Part shown: piece by piece, positions 9,469-17,872 of the stretch | How positions within the stretch are numbered: position 1 is the stretch's first letter | How the letters are laid out: every line of letters begins with the position of its first letter | Origin: Streptomyces sp. ISL-43 | Lineage (GTDB): Bacteria; Actinomycetota; Actinomycetes; Streptomycetales; Streptomycetaceae | Assembly: GCF_018614195.1 (NCBI RefSeq) | Contig: NZ_JAGGOT010000070.1 | Coordinates: 861-64,860 of the forward strand | Direction of reading: 5' to 3' | DNA length: 64,000 bases | Notes under the pieces: model-generated | What the model was told of the DNA's origin: nothing | The model's database searches: none | Seen by the model: the letters and a program-made list of their open reading frames with translations, nothing else | Position numbers and translations under genes: made by a program

Positions 9469-10438
9469 CTGCGGGAACCTTGGGTCGGGGGCGGCGGTTG
9501 GCGAGGACGACGCCGGCGGTGATGAGGGGTACGCCGATGAGCACGGCGGCGGTCGGTGATTCACCGAGCAGGGGGATGGCGAGCAGGACGACGGCGACGG
9601 GGCTGAGGCTTCCGACGACGGAGCTGCGCTCGGCGCCCAGCCTGCGGATGGCGAAGGCGTACAGCAGGCCCGCACACAAACCGACCCCGAGCCCCTGCAC
9701 CACCAGGAACAGCGCGATGTCGCTTCCCGCCGCGTGCGCGATGCCCGTCGGGAGCACCCCGGTCAGGACCAGGATCCCGATCACCGCGAACGAGGGCAGG
9801 CACAGCAGTCCGATCGATCCGACGGGATCGAGGTCCACCTCCCGCAGACCCACCGTGTAGAGGGCCCACAGGCCGCTGGCCACCAGGAGCGTGCCGGCGC
9901 CGACGAGCACGTCGGTGTCCACCGGAACGACGTAGCGCCAGACGAGGGCGGCCACACCGGCCGCGATCAGCGCGAGCCCGGCCGCCTGGGTCCCCCGGGG
10001 AAGGCCGTGCCCGCGGCGGACCATGATCGCGGAGACGAAGAGCGGGACCATCCCGGGGACGATCGAGCCGACGAAGGCCGCGGACGTCAGGGCGCCGCCG
10101 TGCATCGCCGCCAGGAAGAAGGGCACCCCCGCACCGCAGATGATCTTGACCGCGGCGCTCGGCCGCACCGCGGCGATGCGGCGACGGCGCCGCCACAAGG
10201 CGGGGAGCAGGACGAGGAGGGGGACGCCGAACCGCAGGAGTGCCGCGTCGGCGGGCAGCAGTGAGGAGGCGCTCAGGGCGCGGGCGCTGAGCGCGAAGGC
10301 CGCCCAGATCGCCACGGTCACCAGGAGCGCCAGCATGCCCTCGGCTTGCGGGGAGAGCCGGCGCGGGCCGGGGTGCCCGGCCCGCGGGCCCTCCGCGTCG
10401 GGAGGCACGGTCGCCCGGGTGGTGTTCGTCGCGACCAA
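9461..10438 (-). CDS. EamA/DMT-family transporter (probable amino-acid or metabolite exporter)
   Basis: 325 residues with about ten hydrophobic helices in two EamA repeats, from AEGMLALLVTVAIWAAFALSA near the N-terminus to VLIGVPLITAGVVLANRR at the end. The family exports amino acids and related metabolites across the cytoplasmic membrane. The start is TTG with a GGAG ribosome site about eight bases upstream. It is coupled to the aminotransferase gene and divergent from an Lrp/AsnC regulator, a common layout for Lrp-controlled exporters. The substrate is not deducible from sequence. Confidence 0.85.
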   Translation of the reverse strand: MVATNTTRATVPPDAEGPRAGHPGPRRLSPQAEGMLALLVTVAIWAAFALSARALSASSLLPADAALLRFGVPLLVLLPALWRRRRRIAAVRPSAAVKIICGAGVPFFLAAMHGGALTSAAFVGSIVPGMVPLFVSAIMVRRGHGLPRGTQAAGLALIAAGVAALVWRYVVPVDTDVLVGAGTLLVASGLWALYTVGLREVDLDPVGSIGLLCLPSFAVIGILVLTGVLPTGIAHAAGSDIALFLVVQGLGVGLCAGLLYAFAIRRLGAERSSVVGSLSPVAVVLLAIPLLGESPTAAVLIGVPLITAGVVLANRRPRPKVPADA

Positions 10439-10459
10439 GGAAATTGCTCCAGCCTCTGA

Positions 10460-10562
10460 GAGCGGACCGGTCTGGTCCGCTCCAGGGCAACGCTAGGGCC
10501 TCGGGCGGGGCAGCCGATTGCCAGTTCTGCCTCTCAGACATATGTTTGGGGCAGAATCTGCC
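10460..10562. promoter_or_regulatory. Divergent control region with two inverted repeats, probable Lrp operator
   Basis: Between the exporter and the Lrp-type gene lie a 9-bp inverted repeat (GAGCGGACC at 10460-10468, GGTCCGCTC at 10474-10482, 5-nt spacer) and a second one (GGCAGA at 10550-10555, TCTGCC at 10557-10562) that abuts the regulator's ribosome site. The first lies 22 bases upstream of the exporter start. The positions suit control of both genes by the adjacent regulator; that assignment is inference. Confidence 0.5.
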
Positions 10563-10573
10563 AAGGAGTGCCC

Positions 10574-11056
10574 ATGGACGCAGTCGATCTGCAGATCATC
10601 AGGGAATTGCAGGCCGACGGGCGCCTGTCCAACCAGGATCTCGCCGACCGCGTGCGGCTCTCCCCGTCACCCTGTCTGCGCCGGGTTCGACGCATGGAGG
10701 AAGCGGGCCTCATCCGCGGCTACACCGCCATGGTCGACCAGGTCGCCTTCGGACTCCCGGTCACCGTCTTCGTCCGGATCCGCCTCGAACGCCACACGGC
10801 GCAAGCGGTGAGGCTCTTCGAAGAGCACGTCGCGGTCATCGAGCACATCCAGGACTGCTACCTGATGGCCGGAAGCAGTGACTACCTGCTTCGTGTCGTC
10901 ATCGAAGACCTCGAAGCCTACGAGGCCCTGGTGCGCCACCGGATCCACGCCATTCCCGGTATCGCCTCGATCGAGTCGAGCTTCGCCTTCGGCAGCGTCA
11001 AGCAGTCCAGGACGTACCCGCGGCCCGCCCCGGGGGCGTCGAAACGATCGCCGTGA
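10574..11056 (+). CDS. Lrp/AsnC-family transcriptional regulator
   Basis: 160 residues. The N-terminal winged helix-turn-helix is canonical (DAVDLQIIRELQADGRLSNQ, then SPSPCLRRVRRMEEAGLIRGY) and is followed by a RAM/AsnC ligand-binding domain (about 65-145, with IEHIQDCYLMAGSSDYLLRV). The family senses amino acids and regulates their transport and breakdown. AAGGAG lies five bases before the ATG at 10574, which decides this start over the GTG at 10568. It is divergent from the exporter and aminotransferase pair, its likely targets. The stop overlaps a GTG of a low-complexity reading frame. Confidence 0.92.
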   Translation: MDAVDLQIIRELQADGRLSNQDLADRVRLSPSPCLRRVRRMEEAGLIRGYTAMVDQVAFGLPVTVFVRIRLERHTAQAVRLFEEHVAVIEHIQDCYLMAGSSDYLLRVVIEDLEAYEALVRHRIHAIPGIASIESSFAFGSVKQSRTYPRPAPGASKRSP

Positions 11057-11085
11057 CGGGTCCGCGTACGGCCGACCGGGAGGCC

Positions 11086-11169
11086 TCGACCGCCGTCACG
11101 ACCGCCGTCACGACCGCCGCCTCGACCGCCGCCGTCTCGACCGCCGTCTCGACCGCCGTCTCGAAGACC
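11086..11169. repeat. Degenerate 12-bp tandem repeat, intergenic
   Basis: A 12-bp unit close to TCGACCGCCGTC is repeated about six times between two convergent genes. It is open in several frames: a 52-codon frame on the plus strand (GTG at 11053, overlapping the Lrp stop, ending at 11211) would encode an Ala/Thr/Ser/Val-only peptide, and the minus strand gives an equally low-complexity frame. I regard it as a simple repeat rather than a gene. Confidence 0.6.
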
Positions 11170-11229
11170 GCGAAGGCGGCCGCGACGGAGAGGACGGACC
11201 GCACGTCCTGAACCTCGGTCCGGGCCCCG

Positions 11230-12915
11230 TCATCCGCCGATCGGAGCGCAGGCGGCGGCGAGGTGGCGGGCGACCTGGGAGGGGTGGGTCAGCTGGGGGT
11301 AGTGCCCGGCTCCGGCGATCTCGGCCACCGGGTGGTCGACGGACTCGGCCAGCGGGTCGGCCGAGCCCACGATGATCCGGACCGGGACGCTCACCCGGTC
11401 CAGCAGCGCCCGCGACTGCCGGCGCTCGGCGGCGTCCGCGCGCGAGGCCGCGACCACGCGGCGCGCCACCCCGCGACGGCGCAGGTCCGCTGCGGCGCTC
11501 TCCACCTCCGCCCCCTCGGGGACACCGAGCGTCCGGGCCAGCCGAGCGGCGGACATGCGGCGCATCATCGGCGCGGCCAGGCCCGAGCGGGCGAGCCGGG
11601 GGGCGGGTGCCTGCAGGAACGCCGGGGAAATGAGGACGAGACTGCTGATGCGGTCCGGATGGTCGACGGCGAAGCGCAGCGCGGGTCCGCAGGCCAGGGA
11701 GTGTGCGACCAGCGCGGGTCGGGTCCGCACCGGGCTCAGCAGGTCGGCCAGCCACGCGTCCACCGGCTGGGTCGTGGCGGCCGAGCGACCCAGGCCCGGC
11801 AGGTCGGGGGCCAGGATCCGGCCGGGGAGGCGGGCGGCGAGGGGTGCCCAGAGGTCGGCGTTCATCGGCAGTCCGTGCAGCAGGACGTGGTCGGGGCTGT
11901 GCCGCTCGCCGCTCACCCAGGTAGGGCTGCCCGCCACGGCGTGGAAGCCGTACGGGCTCAGCAAGGGCGATGCGGCACCGAAGCGAGCGGCCACCAGGTC
12001 GTCGGCCCACCCGCGCAGGGCGTCTGCGGCCGGAGGCATCTCCAAGCCGGCGCGCGCGGCGAAGGCGCGGGCGGAAGCCGTCGGGTAGCGGTCGGCCGAC
12101 AGGAACGCCAGCGTCTCGGGATCGGCGCCGGTCAGCCTGCGCGGCAGGCGCCGCAGCAGGCCGACGGGAACGGTCCGGCGAGGTGCCCGCACGCCCGTGT
12201 GGTCGGCGATCGTACCGATCAGCTCGGGCAGGAGCGGAGTGGTGTCGTCGAGCACCCAGTAGTGCTCACCCGCGGGAGATGCGGGGATCTCCGCGAGAAA
12301 CCGCACGAAGTAGTCGATCGAGGTGATCGGCAGGAAGGTGTCGGGGCCGCCGGGCAGCGCGGGAAGCCGGCCGTTCCACAGGTCCCCGACGAGGGCGGCC
12401 AGGCCGATGTACTGGCCCGGCCCGATCACGGTGCTGGGATTGGCAATGGTCAGCGGGACCTCCAATTCACGAGCCCGGGCGCGCACCGCGAGATCACCCT
12501 CGGACTTCGAAGCCTCGTACGCCCCCAGCCCGGCGTAGTCGGGGTGGCCCTCGGACCCGCTCACCCGGTACCCGCTGATGTGCACCAGCCGCCGCAGCCC
12601 GGGCAGCGCGGCCGCCCATTCGAGCACGTTGATCGCCCCGGTGACGTTGGTCGCCCGTGCCTCCTGGACGCCGAGGCCGAAGGCGAAGCGAGCGGCGGTG
12701 TTGTAGACGTCGCGCACCTCGGGCAGCCCCGACAGCGGTCGCGTGATGTCGGCGGCGACGATTTCCAGCCCGCCGGTGTCAACGCCCTGGGAGGTCAGCC
12801 AGGGGGTGAGGGTGTCGTTGCGTACGGCTGCCGCCACCCGTTGGCCCCGGGTGAGCAGCTCGGCGACGAGGGAACGGCCGATGAAGCCGGTCGCGCCGAA
12901 GACGATCGAGTCCAT
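11230..12915 (-). CDS. Fusion of an extended SDR (NAD-dependent epimerase-like) and an alpha/beta hydrolase
   Basis: 561 residues with two enzymes in one chain. Residues 1 to about 330 form an extended short-chain dehydrogenase: nucleotide-binding GATGFIGRSL at 7-16 and the catalytic YEASK motif. From about 345 to the end is an alpha/beta hydrolase: oxyanion LLHGLPMNADLW, nucleophile elbow VAHSLACG, acid in VGSADPL and histidine in GAGHYPQL. The elbow reads AHSLA instead of the usual GxSxG. AAGGAG precedes the ATG by five bases, and an 18-bp operator shared with the neighbouring TetR gene lies just upstream. A role in modifying or detoxifying a small aromatic or polyketide-like molecule is inference. 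Confidence 0.85.
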   Translation of the reverse strand: MDSIVFGATGFIGRSLVAELLTRGQRVAAAVRNDTLTPWLTSQGVDTGGLEIVAADITRPLSGLPEVRDVYNTAARFAFGLGVQEARATNVTGAINVLEWAAALPGLRRLVHISGYRVSGSEGHPDYAGLGAYEASKSEGDLAVRARARELEVPLTIANPSTVIGPGQYIGLAALVGDLWNGRLPALPGGPDTFLPITSIDYFVRFLAEIPASPAGEHYWVLDDTTPLLPELIGTIADHTGVRAPRRTVPVGLLRRLPRRLTGADPETLAFLSADRYPTASARAFAARAGLEMPPAADALRGWADDLVAARFGAASPLLSPYGFHAVAGSPTWVSGERHSPDHVLLHGLPMNADLWAPLAARLPGRILAPDLPGLGRSAATTQPVDAWLADLLSPVRTRPALVAHSLACGPALRFAVDHPDRISSLVLISPAFLQAPAPRLARSGLAAPMMRRMSAARLARTLGVPEGAEVESAAADLRRRGVARRVVAASRADAAERRQSRALLDRVSVPVRIIVGSADPLAESVDHPVAEIAGAGHYPQLTHPSQVARHLAAACAPIGG

Positions 12916-12928
12916 GAAAACTCCTTAA

Positions 12929-12946
12929 TAGATCGGTCTACATATT
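12929..12946. promoter_or_regulatory. LmrA/YxaF-like operator before the SDR-hydrolase gene
   Basis: Plus-strand TAGATCGGTCTACATATT lies 14 bases upstream of the SDR-hydrolase start. It matches the element before the TetR gene (13556-13573) at 16 of 18 positions, and in the same orientation relative to its gene. Read on the minus strand (AATATGTAGACCGATCTA) it closely resembles the Bacillus LmrA/YxaF box as I remember it. Confidence 0.7.
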
Positions 12947-12954
12947 TTTAGGGC

Positions 12955-12983
12955 CGAAAAGAAGCCCGCCGGTCACGGCGGGC
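12955..12983 (-). terminator. Intrinsic terminator after the TetR gene
   Basis: An 8-bp GC stem (GCCCGCCG at 12964-12971 and CGGCGGGC at 12976-12983) has a 4-nt loop. On the minus strand it is followed by TTCTTTTC. It starts four bases past the TetR stop. It separates TetR transcription from the SDR-hydrolase gene, consistent with each gene having its own operator. Confidence 0.7.
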
Positions 12984-12987
12984 CGTG

Positions 12988-13545
12988 TCAGCCCAGCAGG
13001 GCGCCGATCTGGCGGGAGACGCTGTCCAGCGGCCCCCTGCTGCGGTGCGCCCGGGCCAGCAGGAGCGCCCCCTCCACCAGGGCCAGGATCGTGACCGCGA
13101 GGTCGTCGGCGTCCGGACGGCCCGCCAGTTGCGCGCGCAGGGCCTCCTGCCACGAGGCGTAGACCTCCGAGCACACCTCCTGGAGCGGGTCGCTGGTGGC
13201 GGCCATCTCCAGCGCCACGGTGGCCACCGGGCATCCCTTGCGCCAGCCCGACTCCTCCAACCGGTCACCCAGGTGTCGCAGCACCCCGTCGACGAACTCC
13301 GCCACCGACGGACTGGAGCCGGCCAGGCCCCCCAGGGCATCACCGATCATCCGCCCGGCCCGCTGGACGGACTCGCCGACCAACTGGTCCTTGCCGCCCG
13401 GGAAATGGAAGTAGAGGGAGCCGCGGGGTGCGCCACTGGCCGCGATCACTTGATTGAGCCCGGCGCCGAAGTACCCCCCGCTCTCGATCAACTCCTGCGT
13501 TGCGTCCAGCAGCCGGTCCCGCGTCTCGGCGCCCTTCTGTCCCAT
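12988..13545 (-). CDS. TetR/AcrR-family repressor of the LmrA/YxaF type
   Basis: 185 residues. The N-terminal TetR helix-turn-helix is clear (TRDRLLDATQELIESGGY, GLNQVIAASGAPRGSLYFHF, then PGGKDQL). The C-terminal half carries the segment WRKGCPVATVALEMAATS, which marks the YxaF/LmrA/QacR-like C-terminal domain. In Bacillus these repressors respond to flavonoids and control detoxifying enzymes and pumps. An 18-bp element lies 11 bases before the start here and is repeated upstream of the SDR-hydrolase gene, so self-regulation plus control of that gene is likely. A T-rich intrinsic terminator follows the stop. Confidence 0.88.
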   Translation of the reverse strand: MGQKGAETRDRLLDATQELIESGGYFGAGLNQVIAASGAPRGSLYFHFPGGKDQLVGESVQRAGRMIGDALGGLAGSSPSVAEFVDGVLRHLGDRLEESGWRKGCPVATVALEMAATSDPLQEVCSEVYASWQEALRAQLAGRPDADDLAVTILALVEGALLLARAHRSRGPLDSVSRQIGALLG

Positions 13546-13555
13546 GGAGCCAAAC

Positions 13556-13573
13556 TAGACCGGTCTGCATATT
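13556..13573. promoter_or_regulatory. LmrA/YxaF-like operator before the TetR gene
   Basis: TAGACCGGTCTGCATATT, with the near-palindromic core TAGACCGGTCTG, lies 11 bases upstream of the TetR start. It is the sister copy of the 12929-12946 element and predicts autoregulation. The AATATG part on the minus strand could also serve as part of a -10 region, so bound repressor would block the polymerase. Confidence 0.7.
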
Positions 13574-13579
13574 CTTTCA

Positions 13580-13632
13580 AGTGCGCTCCGGTCCGCTCCC
13601 GGCCGGTCCGGTCCGGTCCGCTGCGGTCCGCT
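13580..13632. repeat. GGTCCG-rich short repeat between the TetR and macro-domain genes
   Basis: The interval between the TetR promoter and the end of the macro-domain gene consists largely of GGTCCG and GGTCCGCT repeats in the same orientation. No gene, hairpin with a T-run or tRNA is visible in it. It may be a replication-slippage product. Confidence 0.45.
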
Positions 13633-13640
13633 CCGCCGCC

Positions 13641-14153
13641 CTATCCGGCGACGGCCGCCGCGAAGGCCTCGTAGGCCCGCTCGTCGAACAGTACGAAGCG
13701 GACCTCCTCCACCTCGGTCCGGGCCGCCCGTACGGTCTCCACCGCGATCCGCGCCCCGTCGTCGATGGGCCAGCCGTAGATGCCGGTGGAGATCGCGGGG
13801 AAGGCGACGCTGCGGGCTCCCAGCTCGTCCGCGACCCGCAGCGACTCCCGGTAGCAGGAGGCCAGCAGCTCCGAGCGGTCCTCGTCCCGCGACCAGACCG
13901 GGCCGACCGTGTGGATCACGTGCCCGGCCGGGAGCCGGCCGGCCGTGGTGGCGACCGCCTTGCCCGTCGCGAGGCCTTTGCCGTAGTGCGAGCGGCGCAG
14001 GTCCTCGCAGGCGGCCAGGATCTCCGGGCCGCCGCGCCGGTGGATGGCTCCGTCGACCCCACCGCCGCCGAGCAGCGAGGAGTTCGCCGCGTTGACCACG
14101 GCGTCGGCCTTCTCGGCGGTGATGTCGCCGAGGACGAGCGTGACGCGCGGCAT
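13641..14153 (-). CDS. Macro-domain O-acetyl-ADP-ribose deacetylase-like protein
   Basis: 170 residues spanning one complete macro domain of the YmdB/MacroD type. Visible motifs are [34 protein letters not shown], given here in parts as the ADP-ribose loop [18 protein letters not shown], the [10 protein letters not shown] strand, and [13 protein letters not shown] in the diphosphate loop. The family removes acetyl or ADP-ribose groups from ADP-ribose derivatives or proteins. The start shares one base with the upstream flavoprotein stop (TGATG), so the pair is probably co-translated. Confidence 0.92.
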   Translation of the reverse strand: MPRVTLVLGDITAEKADAVVNAANSSLLGGGGVDGAIHRRGGPEILAACEDLRRSHYGKGLATGKAVATTAGRLPAGHVIHTVGPVWSRDEDRSELLASCYRESLRVADELGARSVAFPAISTGIYGWPIDDGARIAVETVRAARTEVEEVRFVLFDERAYEAFAAAVAG

Positions 14154-15574
14154 CAGGAATCCTTCTTTCGCAGGTGGCGCCAGACGGCCTTGGCCGCGTT
14201 GTGGCCCGACATGCCGTGCACGCCGGGGCCGGGCGGGGTGGCCGAGGAGCAGAGGAAGACGGCCGGGTGGGCGGTCGAGTACGGGGACAGGCTGAGCTTG
14301 GGGCGCAGCAGGAGCTGGAGCCCTGAGGCGGCGCCGCAGGCGATGTCACCGCCGACGTAGTTGGCGTTGCGGGCGGCGAGCTGCGGCGGACCGGCCGTGG
14401 CGCGGGCGAGCACGAGGTCGCGGAAGCCCGGGGCGAAGCGCTCCAGCTGGCGCTCGACGGCGTCGGTGAGGTCGCCGTCCCAGCCCGCCGGGACGTGTCC
14501 GTACGCCCAGAACACGTGCTTGCCCTCGGGCGCCCGGCCGGGGTCGACCAGGCTGGGCTGGGCGGTGATGAGGAAGGGGGTGCGCGGGGCCCGCCCGCCG
14601 GAGGCCAGCTGCAGGGCGGCGTCGATGTCCCGGGTGCGCGGGCCGATCTGGACCGTGCCGGCCCGGCGCGGCTCCTCGGCGGTCCAGGGGACGGGGCCGT
14701 CCAGGGCGTAGTCGATCTTGAACACGGAGGCGCCGTAGCGGTAGCCGTCGTACACGCGGCCCAGGCGCGCGATACGGGCCAGCGCGGTCGGCGAGGTGTC
14801 GAAGACGTACGCCCGGGCCGGCGGGAGGTCATCGAGCCGCTTGACCTCGAAGCCGGTGTGGACGGAGGCGCCGAGGTCGCGCAGGTACCCGGCGAGGGCG
14901 TCGGAGATGGACTGCGAGCCGCCGCGCGGCATCGGCCAGCCGTTCGCGTGCGCGGCGAGGGCGAAGACCAGGCCGACGGCGCCGGTCGCGATCCCGCCGA
15001 GCGGGGCGATGACGTGCGCGACGAGTCCGGCGAACAGCGCGCGGGCCCGCTCGTCCTCGAAGCGGCGCAGCAGCCAGGTGGACGGCGGCAGGCCGGCGAG
15101 CCCGAAGCGGGCGAGGGTGAGCGGGTCGCGGGGCAGCGCGGTGTTCGGCAGCGACATGAAGTCACGGGCCAGGGTGTCCCACTTGCCGAGGAAGGGACGC
15201 ACCAGCCGCCGGTACGTGCCCGCGTCGCGCGGCCCGAAGGAGGCTGCCGTCTCCGCCACGGAGCGGGAGAGCACGGCCGCCGAGCCGTCGTCGAAGGGGT
15301 GCGCCATGGGCAGCGGGGCGTGCAGCCACTCCAGCCCGTACCGCTTGAGCGGCATCGTGGCGAAGACCGGGGAGCCGGCGCCGAGCGGGTGCACCGCCGA
15401 GCAGGGGTCGTGGCGGAAGCCGGGGAGGGTCAGCTCCTCGGTCCGCGCCCCGCCGCCGACGGTGTCGGCGGCTTCGAAGACGGACACCGAGAAACCGCGC
15501 CGGGCCAGTTCGACCGCGGCCGTCAGCCCGTTGGGCCCCGCACCCACCACGACCGCATCGAGAATCGACGGCAC
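14153..15574 (-). CDS. Phytoene-desaturase-like FAD-dependent oxidoreductase (PYROXD2 type)
   Basis: 473 residues. The N-terminal dinucleotide-binding fold is clear ([20 protein letters not shown] at 9-28, ending in the acidic [13 protein letters not shown]), and the C-terminal flavin segment reads [18 protein letters not shown]. This is the phytoene dehydrogenase/PYROXD2 group, not a carotenoid-cluster enzyme judging by its neighbours. The substrate is unknown. It is the upstream partner in a two-gene unit with the macro-domain protein. An alternative description is a generic NAD(P)/FAD-dependent amine-oxidase-like protein. Confidence 0.88.
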   Translation of the reverse strand: MPSILDAVVVGAGPNGLTAAVELARRGFSVSVFEAADTVGGGARTEELTLPGFRHDPCSAVHPLGAGSPVFATMPLKRYGLEWLHAPLPMAHPFDDGSAAVLSRSVAETAASFGPRDAGTYRRLVRPFLGKWDTLARDFMSLPNTALPRDPLTLARFGLAGLPPSTWLLRRFEDERARALFAGLVAHVIAPLGGIATGAVGLVFALAAHANGWPMPRGGSQSISDALAGYLRDLGASVHTGFEVKRLDDLPPARAYVFDTSPTALARIARLGRVYDGYRYGASVFKIDYALDGPVPWTAEEPRRAGTVQIGPRTRDIDAALQLASGGRAPRTPFLITAQPSLVDPGRAPEGKHVFWAYGHVPAGWDGDLTDAVERQLERFAPGFRDLVLARATAGPPQLAARNANYVGGDIACGAASGLQLLLRPKLSLSPYSTAHPAVFLCSSATPPGPGVHGMSGHNAAKAVWRHLRKKDS

Positions 15575-15671
15575 TTGCGACTCCTTCGTCCGGTGGCGGC
15601 ACCGCCCCCAGGGTATTGCGCCTGTCCATAGGTGAAATCCGCGATACGCGCCAACTCCGTTCGCCGTGGGC

Positions 15672-16496
15672 TCACTCGCCCCGCAGCAGCTCCCGGATCC
15701 GTACCGCCGTGGCCTCGTCCCGGCCGACCGCGAACGGCAGCGCGTTGTCCCGGTCCACCCGGAAGGGGACCCGGTCGACGGTGCTCTGCGCGCCGCCGGC
15801 CTCGGCGACCAGCAGCAGCCCGGCCGCGTGGTCCCAGGCCGACGGCCAGGTGAAGGCCAGGCCGTCCATCTCGCCCCGGGCCACCCGCAGGTACTCCAGT
15901 CCCGCCGAACCGCACGGGCGGGCGGCCACCCCGGGTACGTCGAGGCGCGCCAGGGTCCGCCGGTCGTCCTCGGAGGTGTACAGCGGGTGGGCCGTGGCGA
16001 TCCGCAAGTCTGCGCCCGCCTCGGGCGAACCGCTGTGGATCCGCTCCCCGTTGACGTACGCGCCCTGCCCGCGCACGGCGGTGGACATCTCCTCCAGTGC
16101 CGGGGCGAAGGTCCAGGAGGCGAGTATCTCCCCGCGGTGCGCGAGCGCGACCAGCGTGCAGAACGCCGGGTCGCCGTTCACGAACTGCCGGGTCCCGTCG
16201 ACCGGGTCCACGATCCACACCGGGGCGTCGGCGCGCAGCGCCCCGTACACGTTCGGGTCGGCGTGCACCGCTTCCTCGCCGACCACGGCCGACCCGGGCA
16301 GCAGCCGCGTCAGGGCGGCCGTGAGGTACTCCTCGGCCTTGCGGTCGGCGTCGGTCACCAGGTCGTGCGGGCCGCTCTTCTCGTCCACCTCGTGGTCGGC
16401 GAGCCGGCGGAATCTCGGCATGATCTCGATCGCCGCCGCCTTGCGGACGGCCTCGTCGACGGCGGACAGGTCACGGGCGAGGAATTCATCGATCAT
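15672..16496 (-). CDS. Inositol-monophosphatase-family phosphatase (histidinol-phosphatase-like)
   Basis: About 274 residues of the metal-dependent, lithium-sensitive sugar phosphatase fold: [15 protein letters not shown], the acidic GEEAV motif, the metal-binding [20 protein letters not shown] and the late [16 protein letters not shown]. Relatives hydrolyse inositol phosphates, histidinol phosphate or PAP; the sequence does not separate these. The frame is open to a GTG at 16532. I prefer the ATG at 16496 on family alignment, although its GGAGG lies unusually close. Confidence 0.88.
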   Translation of the reverse strand: MIDEFLARDLSAVDEAVRKAAAIEIMPRFRRLADHEVDEKSGPHDLVTDADRKAEEYLTAALTRLLPGSAVVGEEAVHADPNVYGALRADAPVWIVDPVDGTRQFVNGDPAFCTLVALAHRGEILASWTFAPALEEMSTAVRGQGAYVNGERIHSGSPEAGADLRIATAHPLYTSEDDRRTLARLDVPGVAARPCGSAGLEYLRVARGEMDGLAFTWPSAWDHAAGLLLVAEAGGAQSTVDRVPFRVDRDNALPFAVGRDEATAVRIRELLRGE

Positions 16497-16723
16497 GCCT
16501 CCAGCAAAGCACGACCGGCTGACAATCCCCACCGACAGAACCGGCGGACCGCCGGACCCCGGGTGGACCGCGGGTGAACGGGCGCCGGGCCGGCGGCCCC
16601 GCCCCTCGGCCGGGTACGGACCGGAACGCTTCCACCTCCTGGTGGGCTCCGCCCGCCCGTGCTAGACCGGCCGAGCTGCCTCTGACCTCCCCTCCCCTCC
16701 CCCCTTCTTCTGGGAGCTCCCCC

Positions 16724-17860
16724 GTGCGCCGACCCTCCCGCTTCTCCCCGCTGCGCCGCGCGGCGGCCCTGCTCGCCACCGCCGCCGCGCTCGTGATCGC
16801 CGCGCCCGCCGCCCCCGTGTGCGCCGCGTCCGCGCTGCCCTCGCTGCCCGCGCCCAATGCCGCCGGGCTGACCCTGCAGACCTGGTCCGTCGCCCCGGGC
16901 CGGAGCGAGCGCATGGGCGACGCCTCCGTGACCACCTCCGCGATCTTCGCCGCGCACGGCGGGACCCCGTCGATCAATCCGGTCCGGGTGCCGGTGCGGG
17001 TACGGATCCTGCTGCCGGAGGACTACCAGCGCGACCCGGCGCACCCCTACCCCGTGCTGTACCTGCTGCACGGCGGCACCGGCGACGTCGAGCAGTGGTC
17101 GAAGACCGACGAGGGCGATGTCACGGCGAACCTGAAGGACTCTGCCTTCAAGGGCATCGTCGTGATGCCGGAGGGCGGCAAGGCCGGCTGGTACAGCGAC
17201 TGGCCCGGCCACACGGACGGCTTCTTCGCCCCGCAGTGGGAGACCTTCCACATCAAGCAGCTGGTCCCGTGGATCGACGCCAACTTCAACACGGTCAAGG
17301 CGGCCTCCGGACGGGCCGTCGCGGGCGTCTCGATGGGCGGCTACGGGGCCCTGCGCTACGCCGGCCGCTACCCCGAGCTGTTCTCCGCGGTCGGCGCCTT
17401 CTCGGGCGGTACCGACATCTACGACCCGGGCGCGCAGAGCATCATCGCGAACTCCACCTGGACGGTCGGGGCGTCGATCCTGTGGACGGGCCTGTTCGAC
17501 GGGAAGTTCCGGGTGACCGGTGACACCCCGTACCGGATGGCGACGGTCTTCGGGCCGCCGAGCGCCTGGCCGGGGCAGAACCCGGTCAATCTGGCGCTCG
17601 ACGGCAAGTACGCCTCGTACAGCGGGAAGGCGGCCCTCTACGCCGGCGGAGCGGGCGGCACCGGCGAGAAGGAGATCGGGGCCATGACCGCGGTCCTCCA
17701 CCAGGACCTGAAGGACCGGGCGGTCACCCACCGCTACTGCCAGGGCGCCGGCGAGCACGCGTGGCCCTACTGGGGCCCGGAGCTGCGGGACTTCGTCGCC
17801 TACGCCTACGGCACCACCCCGGCCGCCTGCCCCAACGGCTGGGGCCCGGAGACCCCGTAG
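16724..17860 (+). CDS. Secreted esterase of the esterase D/antigen-85-like family
   Basis: 378 residues from a GTG with GGGAG seven bases upstream. A Sec signal peptide (RR near residue 2, hydrophobic core, Ala-rich cleavage region near 30-37) leads into a PF00756-type esterase: HPYPVLYLLHGGTGD, nucleophile elbow AGVSMGGYGALRYA, and a late CQGAGEHAWPYW supplying the histidine. It is expected outside the cell, hydrolysing or transferring acyl esters. The upstream 16574-16723 is in frame but looks like leader sequence. It ends 12 bases from the convergent small-peptide gene. Confidence 0.88.
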   Translation: MRRPSRFSPLRRAAALLATAAALVIAAPAAPVCAASALPSLPAPNAAGLTLQTWSVAPGRSERMGDASVTTSAIFAAHGGTPSINPVRVPVRVRILLPEDYQRDPAHPYPVLYLLHGGTGDVEQWSKTDEGDVTANLKDSAFKGIVVMPEGGKAGWYSDWPGHTDGFFAPQWETFHIKQLVPWIDANFNTVKAASGRAVAGVSMGGYGALRYAGRYPELFSAVGAFSGGTDIYDPGAQSIIANSTWTVGASILWTGLFDGKFRVTGDTPYRMATVFGPPSAWPGQNPVNLALDGKYASYSGKAALYAGGAGGTGEKEIGAMTAVLHQDLKDRAVTHRYCQGAGEHAWPYWGPELRDFVAYAYGTTPAACPNGWGPETP

Positions 17861-17872
17861 TCCCCTCGCGCG

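Noticed and set aside
10998-11211. Small open frames on both strands over the 12-bp repeat.
   Set aside because: Composition is purely that of the repeat (Ala, Val, Thr, Ser), both strands are open, and no ribosome site stands out.
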